Shown here piece after piece: positions 32,501 to 42,246 of a stretch of DNA of 64,000 nt. The position numbers were made by a program, and so were the translations under genes. Every line of letters begins with the position of its first letter. Position 1 is the stretch's first letter. This stretch comes from Ampelomyces quisqualis. Lineage: Eukaryota > Ascomycota > Dothideomycetes > Pleosporales > Phaeosphaeriaceae. The stretch lies in NCBI GenBank assembly GCA_018398575.1, contig JAGTXZ010000018.1, positions 1,674,001 to 1,738,000 on the forward strand. Direction: 5' to 3'. Under the pieces are notes generated by a model. That model searched no databases. It was not told where the DNA came from and was given only the letters and a program-made list of their open reading frames with translations.

Positions 32501-33662
32501 GCACTCGAGTCACAAACTCTTCGTGCTAAACGCCACGAGGTCTTTTGCGAGTCTGCCCTACGTCTAGACGCGTTGCACATTGCGCGCTGCACTGGTGCGT
32601 GTGAGAAGTCGAAGTAGTCGGGCGCCGTTGTGCAGATTGATTGCGTACGAGATAGGCTAATCCGTCAAGGAAACAAGGCTCTCATGTTCTAGACGAACAT
32701 CTCAATATTTGAAGCCAGCGTCTCTGTGCAGGGCCATCTACAGGGTCCACCCTGATGCTACAGATCATTGCCAGCTTATTCCATGGATCAGTGCTGCAGC
32801 AATAACAGATTCGTTCGCAACCGCATGCAGCGGCATCAGCACGACAGTGAAACATCTTGATACCCCTCGTCAACGGCTTGCGTTGTGCAAGGCCTGTATT
32901 TCGAGCGGATGTGTAGCCTGTGTCCTGTTTGCCGCTGTCAATGCATGCTATGGTGGCTGTCAAGGCCTAACGCTTCTATCTTCGTCACAAGCGACATGCA
33001 TGTCGCTTCACCCCTGCAATGGTCGCTCGTCTACCAAGTCTGGTCCAACTCACATTGAGCACTAGATAGCGCGCACCTGTACTTAACTACCTATTAGTGT
33101 TCGCTCCAGCTCAAGCCATGCCGGACTTCTCGGACATATATGTGCTCGACCCATGTTCGAAGACGTTGGAGGCACGGTAATCGATCAGATCTCCGTCAAA
33201 ACCAATCCCCGAGTGGTCTATCGAGGAACAGAGCGAGGCTTTCTCGATCTCGGCTATGCTTTTGTCTCATTGGAGCTTCACATACCGGCTGTTGACAGCA
33301 AATCACGGCCCACAGCTCTCCTCGAAGGCGCAAAGGACCGAAGATCTGCCTCCAAAAATACTGCAGCTCTTTGTGACTCGTGCATAGGCTGGTCTAACGG
33401 CAGGCAACGGTAAAAGAAGCTCTTTCGTGGAGGGACGAATGCCATGCCGACCTGGATCTACAGTACCCACTCACACTTGCTACGCCACAATGCAGCATAC
33501 CATACCCATGTTTGTTGGCCCGCTCTGTTCATTGTTCTCTACGCTAAGAATGTTTGGGCTGTGCATATGAGGCACGGCTGTAGGCGGATATGGACACGAT
33601 AGGAACTAAGTAGTATGTCAGGTACCAGTCAACCGGTATAGTGTCGCAGCCTGAACTAGGCC
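29585..33662. other. Gene-poor stretch with no recognisable gene
   Basis: About 4.1 kb. The longest frame (30909-31397, 162 codons) and others (for example 32709-33065, 33153-33413) give proteins with no domain or family likeness and Cys/Trp-rich shadow-like composition. Local structure includes perfect palindromes (31612-31623, 32989-33008) and short direct repeats (CATCACTGAAG twice near 30694; GATGATGGACAAC twice near 31503). A CTCACGTGAC box lies near 31921. It could be decayed sequence, a regulatory region for the downstream C2H2 gene, or host unannotated noncoding RNA. Confidence 0.5.
32989..33008. repeat. Perfect 20-bp palindrome
   Basis: AAGCGACATGCATGTCGCTT reads the same on both strands with no loop. 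It lies in the gene-poor region 0.9 kb before the BrlA-like gene. Confidence 0.9.
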
Positions 33663-33685
33663 GCCGCATTATGAAATAATGCGGC
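33663..33685. promoter_or_regulatory. Perfect 10-bp inverted repeat with 3-nt loop, upstream of the BrlA-like gene
   Basis: GCCGCATTAT, GAA, ATAATGCGGC. It lies 249 bp before the ATG and about 45 bp before a CTCTATATC TATA-like element at 33728. It could be a dimeric factor site or form a hairpin; either is inference. Confidence 0.6.
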
Positions 33686-33862
33686 ACGTTGTGACAGACA
33701 ATATTGATCTCGCTACCAGTGTGTATCCTCTATATCAAGCCTGCATCCCCTCGTGGTACAACGCAGTGCACCTGCAATAACACCATCTGCTATACCAACA
33801 CCTCATCAGTCCGCCCACCTAGCTTCCTCTCCGCCACTATTACCGTGAAGCTACCGCAGGGC

Positions 33863-33914
33863 GTAAGTTTTACTCTATAGGTTCAACCTCTCAGCATACT
33901 GACATTGTCTACAG
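33863..33914 (+). other. Probable 5' leader intron of the BrlA-like gene
   Basis: GTAAGT donor, CATACTGACATT branch-like stretch and a TCTACAG acceptor, 52 bp, ending 19 bp before the ATG. It lies just ahead of the coding frame; coding potential upstream is not evident. Confidence 0.55.
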
Positions 33915-33933
33915 ACTGGACTCTGCAAGAAGG

Positions 33934-35055
33934 ATGGTTATGCGAAGGGTCCCAGAACTTGGCTCCACCTTGTTCCACGATGCGGCAGACTTTCCAATGC
34001 CGGACAGGCAGTTTCGCCATGATTCACAAGGACTAGACAGTCAAAATTGTCACAGCCCTTTCCACGACAATAGTCTTGGGGACCCTCCCAAAACTTATGC
34101 TCCGGCACCGTCATCTACGGCTGCAGACCTAGGCTTCACCCCTTGGCTCATGGAATCACCGCCCTACGATAGTCCACTCTCGAGAACTTCGTCGCTTAGC
34201 GGCTCGGAGCACTACTCGACGCCGCCGCCCTACATGGAGACGTCCATGTATCCTGCCACAAATCAGACACTTCAACCTTGTGCTGATTACATGATGAGAG
34301 ATACAACCTATGACCACAGTCAAGACCTTGCATGGGAATCCCAACATGGAGTTGGTAGTTCAGTCCTCCTGCAGCCACCTTGTGCTCAATCTTCCGTGCC
34401 CATGTGGCACGAAGGTAGTTACAGTGGGCCATCGCTGACTCCGATGGAGTACTATGCGCAACCGTTCATGAGCGACACAGCACCGACGCTCGTTCAATCG
34501 GTAGTACACCTTCGCCTGCACCGCCAGACATCGACAGCCAACGGAGGCTCGGATGCCGATGATGTTCTCAGTGAAAGTGATTCGGAGGATGAAGATTCTG
34601 AGTGCGATGACGGCACCAGCGGTCAGGGCTCTCGAACTACTTCATCAGCAGCGGTGCTCAGGCTCGGCAAGTGGGGCCACGGTTCCGACTGCTTCAGTCA
34701 ACCTCCACAGCGCCACTACGTCTGTCCTCGACCTGCGAAGACGGGCATCTTGGACGATCGCTGCAAGCAAAGCTTCGCTCGCCCTGAGCACCTTCGTCGT
34801 CACATGAGGACGGTACATAGCGACCTACGGCCATACGCCTGTAAGGTGCCTCGATGTGGCAAGGCATTCTCACGTGGCGATAATCTCAGAGATCATTACT
34901 GGACTCACCTTCAAAGGGGAGGTCGCGCTGGCAAGAATGAAAAGATGAGCTTTGAGAAGCTCAAGTACATTCTTGGCCCAAGGGAGAAGAAGCTGACCAG
35001 GAAGTTGAGGCAAAGGCTGTTCAAGACCAGGATGACGATGCGGGCTAAACTGTAG
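33934..35055 (+). CDS. C2H2 zinc-finger transcription factor, BrlA-like
   Basis: A single exon encodes 373 residues. The first 220 residues are Ser/Pro/Tyr-rich with a Pro-Tyr cluster (STPPPYMETSMYP), typical of an activation or unordered region. An acidic patch (SESDSEDEDSECDD, about 213-226) follows. Two C2H2 fingers lie near 265-330. The first has a long spacing before its second Cys (C-x12-C-x12-H-x4-H, ending CKQSFARPEHLRRHMRTVH); the second is C-x4-C-x12-H-x3-H (CKVPRCGKAFSRGDNLRDHY). The SFARPEHLRRH / AFSRGDNLRDHY arrangement resembles BrlA of Aspergillus, the conidiation regulator that binds CAAGGGG-like sites. A conserved basic tail (KKLTRKLRQRLFKTR) follows. Likely a nuclear regulator, perhaps of development; orthology to BrlA is not proven. 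Promoter-proximal palindrome and leader intron suggest regulation. Confidence 0.75.
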   Translation: MVMRRVPELGSTLFHDAADFPMPDRQFRHDSQGLDSQNCHSPFHDNSLGDPPKTYAPAPSSTAADLGFTPWLMESPPYDSPLSRTSSLSGSEHYSTPPPYMETSMYPATNQTLQPCADYMMRDTTYDHSQDLAWESQHGVGSSVLLQPPCAQSSVPMWHEGSYSGPSLTPMEYYAQPFMSDTAPTLVQSVVHLRLHRQTSTANGGSDADDVLSESDSEDEDSECDDGTSGQGSRTTSSAAVLRLGKWGHGSDCFSQPPQRHYVCPRPAKTGILDDRCKQSFARPEHLRRHMRTVHSDLRPYACKVPRCGKAFSRGDNLRDHYWTHLQRGGRAGKNEKMSFEKLKYILGPREKKLTRKLRQRLFKTRMTMRAKL

Positions 35056-38000
35056 TTTATTCCGCGTGCTCGCTCGGGGCAGAGGTCTTGAAACACACAT
35101 TTCGGTTCTTTTCTGGGTCTGTCAAAACTTTTAGGCGTTGGGGAGGCGAGTGCAATTATTGTGTCTACACCATGATCGATCAATGCTGCATTTAGTTCAT
35201 ATCTTCGTAGATGTACTGCCAATGTGACAAGGTTTTTCTAAGAAACAACGTTCCACTGCAAGTGACCAAAAACACCGGATCGCATGCTGCTCACCATCTA
35301 CCAGACATGGCCACTGCCGTATAGCAGGCGGCCAACATGAGATAGAAATGCTCAACTCCTCAATTTTGCAAAGTTACCGGTACGGCCGAGGTCCAAGCCG
35401 AAGATACTGCAGACACGACTACCGCAGTGAATGCCAACACCGGCCCCCTCATCCAAGAAGCTAAGCCTCCAAGCCTCCAACGCCCCCTTATCCCAACGAA
35501 CATGCATGGAACATCCAGTCACCGGTCAGAAGACAAGGCATGACCAATCATGTGGTTCTAATGAAAACTACTAGGGTCTTAGCGCGGCGCTAAGGGATGA
35601 AAGACCATGGCCAAGCGCCGGCAGGTGTGTGACGAACGGAAAACGCCCTGAGTAGCGTACTTCCATGATTGATATTGGTGGTGGGTAAGAAGCATGGGGC
35701 CTGACTTTGTGTTTCCCTTGTCAGTCCAAGACAGACGGTTTAAGCCTGATGAAGCATGGCACCGTCCAGACCCATCATGCGCGGTACGGGCTTTGAAGCG
35801 ACTAAAGTATCAAGACTAGAGCCAGAAAGCCTCACTAATTCCCAGCAACTGATCCACCAATTTACTTGAAAATTTAATGTGGGGCATGGGAATAAGGCGG
35901 GACAATTGCCGCGTGTGATGCGTTAGATTTCCACAAGAAGCAGGTGTCAGATCAGTAATGCTGCACCCGCGCACACGCGACGCAGCAGATTACTGGAATG
36001 CACTGATTCAGATCGTCTTCATGCTCTATGCACGAAAGGAGACGGAAAGCACATTTCAAATAGCAGCTATTGGTGGGATGTGACTCCGGCGTGTGGCGTG
36101 CGGTAACCACAGCGCTTAAATCGACCAGAAAATGACTACGCTCACTGCATGCCCATTGCCGACAGGCTCGGGTAACGCGTCCGGCGTGACTACCCCTGCT
36201 GCATGAGATGTAGCGCTGGACACGGATTCTTGCTACTGTCTTGAAGACATTTGAACGGCAATTGACTAAGAGGTGAAAGGTGCAAGTTTGGCCGTGTCCG
36301 CGTTCGCTCACCCATACCGTCGGATCCTCAACATCTACATGGAGGAATGTGTGCGAAGTTGTTTCAGAACATGGATAATCGAGCAAGTCTGGGTGGTTGG
36401 GCATCGATCGCGAGAGTGAGCTGATACTCCCTCCCATCGACCAGGTCCAACATCGTGATTGCTTAACCGATATCAACGATTGGATTTCAATATACTAGAT
36501 AGATCGATACGATTCTCACCAAAGCAGAGTGCTGCATATTGTGTGTAATCCGCAGGTTCGAATTTCGTTTTTGTCCAAATCCAGCAAGCACAGTATTTGT
36601 AACCGCCTTTGTAAAGCTCAACATACCTATTGTATGTCAACTTGCTTAGACAAAGAGATTGCCGCGGCCGTCGGAGAATGCGGTGGCCGCACCCATGTCC
36701 GGCCAATGAAAAGCCACTTTACGGTCTTACAAACATTCAACACTGACTAGACTACCGAGCTTCCGCGGGCGCCTCGAGCGGGCTGGCATATTCCGGGCCG
36801 TAGAATAGAAGTACGCGCCCCAAACGGCTGTCGAAACGGGGAGGGGATTCAGCGACGATAACCTTGCATATGCAAAATTCAGGCGCAGCCATATTCACCG
36901 TGGTTGGCACGGTGCTACATCAATACCTTGTTCGTCTAGTCTCCAATTTTATGATCAGTCCTGCTTCATGAACGCTTTCCGCGGATCGCGACGATTCCCC
37001 GTCCTTTGGTCGTTATTGTTGATACCAAGAGGCAGGCAGCCTATTCATGTTGGCATGCACGCACTTCGCTACCAAAAACGTACACACCATCTTAAGTGTC
37101 CGTGCGATAAGGTTCATGTTGTCTTTCAACTCTAGCTTCTGAATCATCAGATTGACCTGCAGCCTTTGTTCACGTCGACATTTCTTTGTCTGTGTTCTAA
37201 ATGCACACATTGTGGACTGAATATCGTTCTCGTGGCCGGTCGTGAGGTTGATGTTGGTGAAAATTGTAGTTCCAGGGATTTATGAGAGGCAGACGATTGG
37301 TATGATAACTGTGAACCCTCCTGAATTAGTTTCTTGGTCCAAACATGACATACATCGGAAGACGGTGATGAGTTTCTGTCGCAACCAAAACACGTGTATA
37401 TATATCCGCTAGCCAAAGGAGCTAAGGATTGATCCTTTTGCTTCTCGACAGTTTCGGTCCCGGACATACTCAATCCCCTAGCTGAGAGCCTACCTACGCT
37501 GTCAGATCAGCTTCTTTCGTACTTTACATTCAAAAGGAAGCTCGTTGTGACGAATACGGGCTCAGTGCTTCCCCCTCCATGCCGTGGCCTTTCGGAAAGC
37601 ATGACAGCTGTGCGCACGTATGTTGACTGACAATGCGCAAGCCCTCAAGCATGCTCCACACCAGTCGTACACGTCCCTCTAGCGACAAGGCCATGTCCCA
37701 GGCCTGATCCACTGCGTCAACAAGCTGCACCGTTGAGACCATCTGTGAAGCCATAGTAGCAGTACAAGTTACATGGTGGTCAGTATGTATGGAAGTAAGC
37801 TTTGAGCAACTACACTCATTGTTGTGTTGATTTGAGGCTGATGCATCTAAAGTGCTACTGAAAGCGCTTCCCAACAGTGACACGACACCATACCGATACC
37901 TCTCTTCTCGCATTCATCGAGTTTACATCATCGAACACATTCGTATAACATTCTATCAAGTCCAGCTGCTGAGTGACGAGCAATGTCGCGGGGGTCGCTA

Positions 38001-39201
38001 TAACATATGATGACAGTCGGAGAACCGGAGGGCTAGTCTACCCGGTAACAAGTGATGCGCTGCGCCGGAGCATATCTTTCTGTCATCCTGATTTCTAGCT
38101 CGGATTAGACCTGATTCGCAATCTCTCGAGGCTGTGGTGTACGAGTCAATATGAGGCTCAGCGTGCGACCATGAAGTCGTTCAGTTGTCCCCAATTCACC
38201 GGTGGGTAGGGAAGAATTTCGCACTCTGACACGCTATGGACGAGCGCAACGCACTGGAAAGCCCGCATGGCATATCCCTTCACTTTTAACTTTCTCATGT
38301 CCGCGTGTGACTATTATGCATGCAAAGATACACGCGTTGTGTCGTGAATCGTGGGGCAAGACGCGTCGCGTTGAGCGGCCGGAATTGGCCGGATGCGACC
38401 TTGGAAGGCAATCTAGTAAAAACCATGTGATCTATCCATGGACGGCATCCTCTGTCATCTCGTAAGTCGATGCGGCCTGGTGACTGCATCTCTAAGTCTT
38501 GCTCTGACAACAGAATCATAAGAGGTCTATGATCTTACTCAACAAGTGCAACTACCTAGGTAAAGTGTGCTCAGGGCCACCAGAGCCATGTGTTAGCACG
38601 ACTCTATCCCGCACGCACTTCGCGTGGATTAGATTCGTGATTCCCATGCCCTCAGAACAAAGTCCACACGGTCTGTAGTTTGACCCGACGTCTATATGAA
38701 GCTTCATCTAAATTTCGGTAGATTGTTTCAGAAGCCGCCGAAGGTCAACGAAGCTGTGGGGAACCTTGCTCGCCATGGTCATCTGAGGGTTCAATCATGC
38801 GGCATTCCCCACAAGCTTATTGGAGCCTGTATTTCGGTCAAACACGCCTTCCAGAGTCTACACTGTGAAATTTTCTCGCTACTCTCAACTTCCACCTCCA
38901 CCAATCCATTTCAAAAGATGTCTAGTCCAGTTGATCGACACAACGACTGCTGAGCTGGGCAACATCGGACGGACTTTCTTCCTTACCGAACACTGGCTTT
39001 CAGAAACAATTTAGAAACAGTTGTAGGCTTTAATTTCAATTCTCCGGTGCTAAGTAGTATCTCCATTGTTTCTCTCATCTCGGCCAGTCCAGGGCAGGTA
39101 ACAGTGCTGCGTGCGAGATAAACAATACTTAAAGACCAGAATGACCGCACAAACTTTGTACAAATCAAAACTCGGGACTAAGCTCTCTCTTCTCATTCAA
39201 G
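35056..39201. other. Gene-poor stretch with no recognisable gene
   Basis: About 4.1 kb after the BrlA-like gene. Frames such as 35952-36476 (minus, 174 codons) and 37530-37913 (minus, 127 codons) have no recognisable domain. A 17-bp perfect palindrome lies at 35578-35594. Near 35460-35480 the string AAGCCTCC is repeated twice in a row. The last part carries the promoter of the GH12 gene. I see no transposon remains. Confidence 0.45.
35578..35594. repeat. Perfect 17-bp inverted repeat
   Basis: CTTAGCGC-G-GCGCTAAG, 8-bp arms around one base, half a kilobase past the stop of the BrlA-like gene. Arms this close would suit a dimeric DNA-binding protein rather than an RNA hairpin. Confidence 0.85.
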
Positions 39202-40043
39202 ATGAAGCTCACAGTCTTGACCTTAGCCAGCACGGCCGCACTTGCACTTGCAGCACCAACTGCAACGGTTCAAAAGCGGGCCAACTATTGCGGTCAATGG
39301 GACAGCCAGGTCACAGGCACTTACACTGTCTACAACGTTCGTCATCTACTCACAGAAGTTAAAATATTGACATAGTAACAGCTGTCAGAATCTCTGGGGT
39401 CAGGCAGACGCGACATCCGGTTCGCAATGCACCGGAGTTGATGGCCTTAGCGGCAGCATACTGAAGTGGCACACAAAGTGGTCATGGGCCGGAGGGTACG
39501 ATTCCCAATCATCTTAATGCCATTTCAAGAGGACTAACAGCAACAAGTGCCGGCCACGTCAAGTCGTACGCCAATGTCGTGACCAAAATCTCTCAAAAAG
39601 CTCTCTCGTCCGTCAAATCCCTGCCTTCTACTTGGACCTGGACGTACACCGGCTCCAACATCATCGCCAACGTAGCCTACGACCTCTTTACTTCCTCCAG
39701 CGCCACCGGATCTGCAGAGTACGAAATTATGATTTGGTTGTCTGGTCTAGGGGGAGCAGGTCCAATTTCCGCCACTGGAAGCCCAATCGCGACTGTCACG
39801 CTGGCTGGAAAGAGCTGGAAGCTTTACAATGGAAAGAACGGGCAGATGAACGTGTATAGCTTCGTGGCTGCGAGTGATGTCAAGAACTTCAAAGGCGATC
39901 TGATCGAGTTCGTGAACTATTTGACAGGCAAGCAGGGTATGCCGAAGAGTCAGATTTTGCAGTCAGTAGGCGCAGGTACGGAGCCTTTTTCAGGAAACAA
40001 TGCGGTCTTCACAACAAGTGCGTACAGTCTGAGTCAGAGCTAG
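39202..40043 (+). CDS. Secreted GH12 endoglucanase / xyloglucanase (introns 39337-39388, 39496-39547)
   Basis: Glycoside hydrolase family 12 enzymes cut beta-1,4-glucan or xyloglucan in plant cell walls with retention. Exons 39202-39336, 39389-39495 and 39548-40043 give 245 residues, the usual size. Signal peptide: about 1-18 (MKLTVLTLASTAALALAA), then a short pro-piece ending in KR at 25-26, a Kex2-like site, leaving mature ANYCGQWDS. Family blocks: YTVYNNLWGQ, the nucleophile E140 in EYEIMIWL, and the acid/base E226 in GAGTEPFSG; Cys30 and Cys59 fit the common disulfide. Both introns restore frame and family sequence (ANVAYDLFTSS after the last). The neighbourhood holds other secreted-enzyme genes. 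Confidence 0.93.
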
Positions 40044-40129
40044 GTGAGAGTATTGAAGTTTGGCAATAGTAGTCTAGGTATGATAGGGAACATAGTAGTA
40101 TACTGCAAAAAGATTGTACGAACCACTCG

Positions 40130-41220
40130 AATCTGCACTATGCCTCTGTGCTTTGTGTGCGTGATGAAGCATATCCTTTTCGTACTCCGCGATGGAGTTA
40201 TCGAAATCGAGCTGTGGTTCCTGCTCTATGAATTTGACAATTTGACGGGATTGCAGCGAGGCATCGTAGAATGCTGTGTTTACTCCGATCCCGCTGAATG
40301 GCGACATAAGCTATGCTGCGTCACCTAGCAGTGTGACTCACTCCCTGTGTGGCCATGTGAGTCCAACGGCCTACGGGTAGCAGATATATTTGTCGCCACA
40401 CAACGCCGGCGGCTACTGATTGGAATACGTTTCGCAGTTTCGGCGCCCAGTCGTGGAATTGCACATCCGATGCCTGCTCATGTCTGTGAGCTCAGAAGAA
40501 TGGGTGTTTTGTGTCTAATTCTTTTCCTCATCGTCTGGTGCATACGGCGATATTCAAATGTCCCCGGAGGAAATTTGCTGTATAGAGATGCTTTTGTCGT
40601 CGCTGTATGCGAACACGCTGCCCCGGTTGACGAAGTTGTATATGTCGAGTGCAGTGACCTGTGCATTTGGGATTTGTATTGTACATTTTTCTAGTCCGCT
40701 GTAGAAAGGCTGCTCCGAAGTGAATAGTGTCATAGTATTGCTAAAAGCGCCATCGCAGCCAACAATGAGGTGGTACCTACCCATGGCGCACTTCGCTGCT
40801 AGCGAAATGCAGCTCGAGTCCCTCACTGTCTCGTGTATGCCGGCAAGTTGCATGCCCCATTTTACGCTCTCTTTAGGCATGCTTTCCACAATCATTGGTC
40901 TCAATTCACTTCGAACGATCTCCGGTGCTTCGTGTTCTTTTTCGTTGCGCTGGTCTGGCTTGCCAGAGCCTCGTCGTATCCATGTCGTGAGCTACTTGAC
41001 GGTCACGAGCAAGCTCTCGCCATCGTATCTGGCATATGTTTGAAACTCCTCGCACAACCCAGCTTCTCTGATAGCAGCCAAGCCAGTTCTCGCACGCAGA
41101 TCTAAAGTGCCGCCTTGCGCCCGGTAGTCGACGGAAAGCTCGCCGTCCAAGATGTCGCATGAAATATGGTAGTTGTCCAGAAGGCGCACAATCATGCAGG
41201 CTCCCGGATGCGTGTGGGGT
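40130..41220 (-). pseudogene. FAD-dependent aromatic-type monooxygenase pseudogene
   Basis: One minus-strand frame carries the family landmarks in order: a worn Rossmann start (GACMIVRLLDNYHISCDI near 41210), GTLDLRARTGLAAIREAG, YHLIVGCDGAFS (the conserved DG motif, near 40770), then VTLLGDAA-stop-LMSPFSGIGVNTAFYDA (the GD FAD-ribityl motif, 40260-40337). Enzymes of this type hydroxylate aromatic or polyketide rings, TetX-like. The frame is interrupted by stop codons at 40992 (TAG), 40554 (TGA), 40338 (TGA) and 40311 (TAG), and another near 40515. As far as I can read, the frame does not shift across about 1.1 kb, so point nonsense changes rather than indels did the damage. The Gly-rich Rossmann loop is degraded as well. 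It is dead. Confidence 0.85.
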
Positions 41221-42246
41221 CATCTTATTGCGTGAGAGAGGATGGATTGGCAGTGACGGGGTTCGTTCCACAAACAGGTGGAAGGTTGCGCACTCATGTC
41301 GGAGCATGGCTGATATCAGTCTTTTCCTCACACGACCCTGAACATGTTGCATCGTTCTGAAGTACGTATTTGAGGTGTGCCAGTGCCTCCGACCCGTGAT
41401 CGCGATAGGACAGCAACCAATTCCCAGGTTAGCTGGTGATGCTCGGGTTGGAAGTGTAGGTAACATATCAATGCGGGGCTCATTCTGCCTGATGTGCTAC
41501 AAAAAACTCATGGAGTTCTCCCCTCTTTGAGCGCACAATACTCACAGCATGTACAGTCTGAATTGATGGATAGATAAGTTAATGTTCGTACTCGAGGAGA
41601 GCAGCTGGCGAGGGTGGGGGTATTAGCGCCTTTCTAGGTGGGGAAAGCAGCAGCAAGCGCATCCGTTAGCATGCCACGTTTTCTCGACCATGGCCGCAAT
41701 GGTTTCCATTACCTTTCTCGATATCGTGCACACCTTCTGATATTGACTGATTGGTCATATGAAGCAACCTGAAGCTTTTCCACGTGCGGTGAACTTCAAG
41801 GTACCACCAATAGCGATCCTCATCCTCGCACATGGCTCAATGCCCCGGGAAAACGTCCCGCCTCGAAGCTGCACCTCGTCCTTGGCCACGGGTTGCGACA
41901 ATTGAGAGCTGGTCTATTTGACTGTAGACGACGATCAACTTCTAAGGACACTCGATGGGCAGAGTCGTTCGCGCAATTGCGCAGCAATCTCCTCGGCGCT
42001 GCTCCGAATCAAGCGCAGCATGTGAGCCTCCCGCGCCATGATTGGCCATGTACAGCATAGCATGTCTTGTTCTTGAAGGTGTGACGTAATCGACAAGGAA
42101 ACAGAGACCAGGAAACAGTGCATCGAGCTCTTCGAACCGCGGGCCTGGGAGCCGTATCAAAGTACAAAACCGCCGGACAGCCGGTGGTATTGGCCTTGCA
42201 GGACAGGTCATCCAAGCTTCCTTTGACGTTGGAGTCCTTTGTCAGC
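41221..42246. other. Intergenic region with a CACGTG box upstream of the phosphatase gene
   Basis: About 1 kb. CACGTG at 41781-41786 is the core of sites bound by Pho4/NUC-1-type bHLH factors of phosphate starvation, about 460 bp before the PhoD start. One copy only, so weak evidence. No gene recognised. Confidence 0.45.

Noticed and set aside
35952..36476. 174-codon minus-strand frame
   Set aside because: Composition typical of noncoding shadow (many Cys, Ser, His, Arg), nothing recognisable.
36545..36575. GGTTCGAA string resembling a tRNA B-box
   Set aside because: The flanking bases do not pair into a T-stem and no A-box or acceptor stem was found.
37530..37913. 127-codon minus-strand frame
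   Set aside because: No recognisable domain; possible small gene but unsupported.
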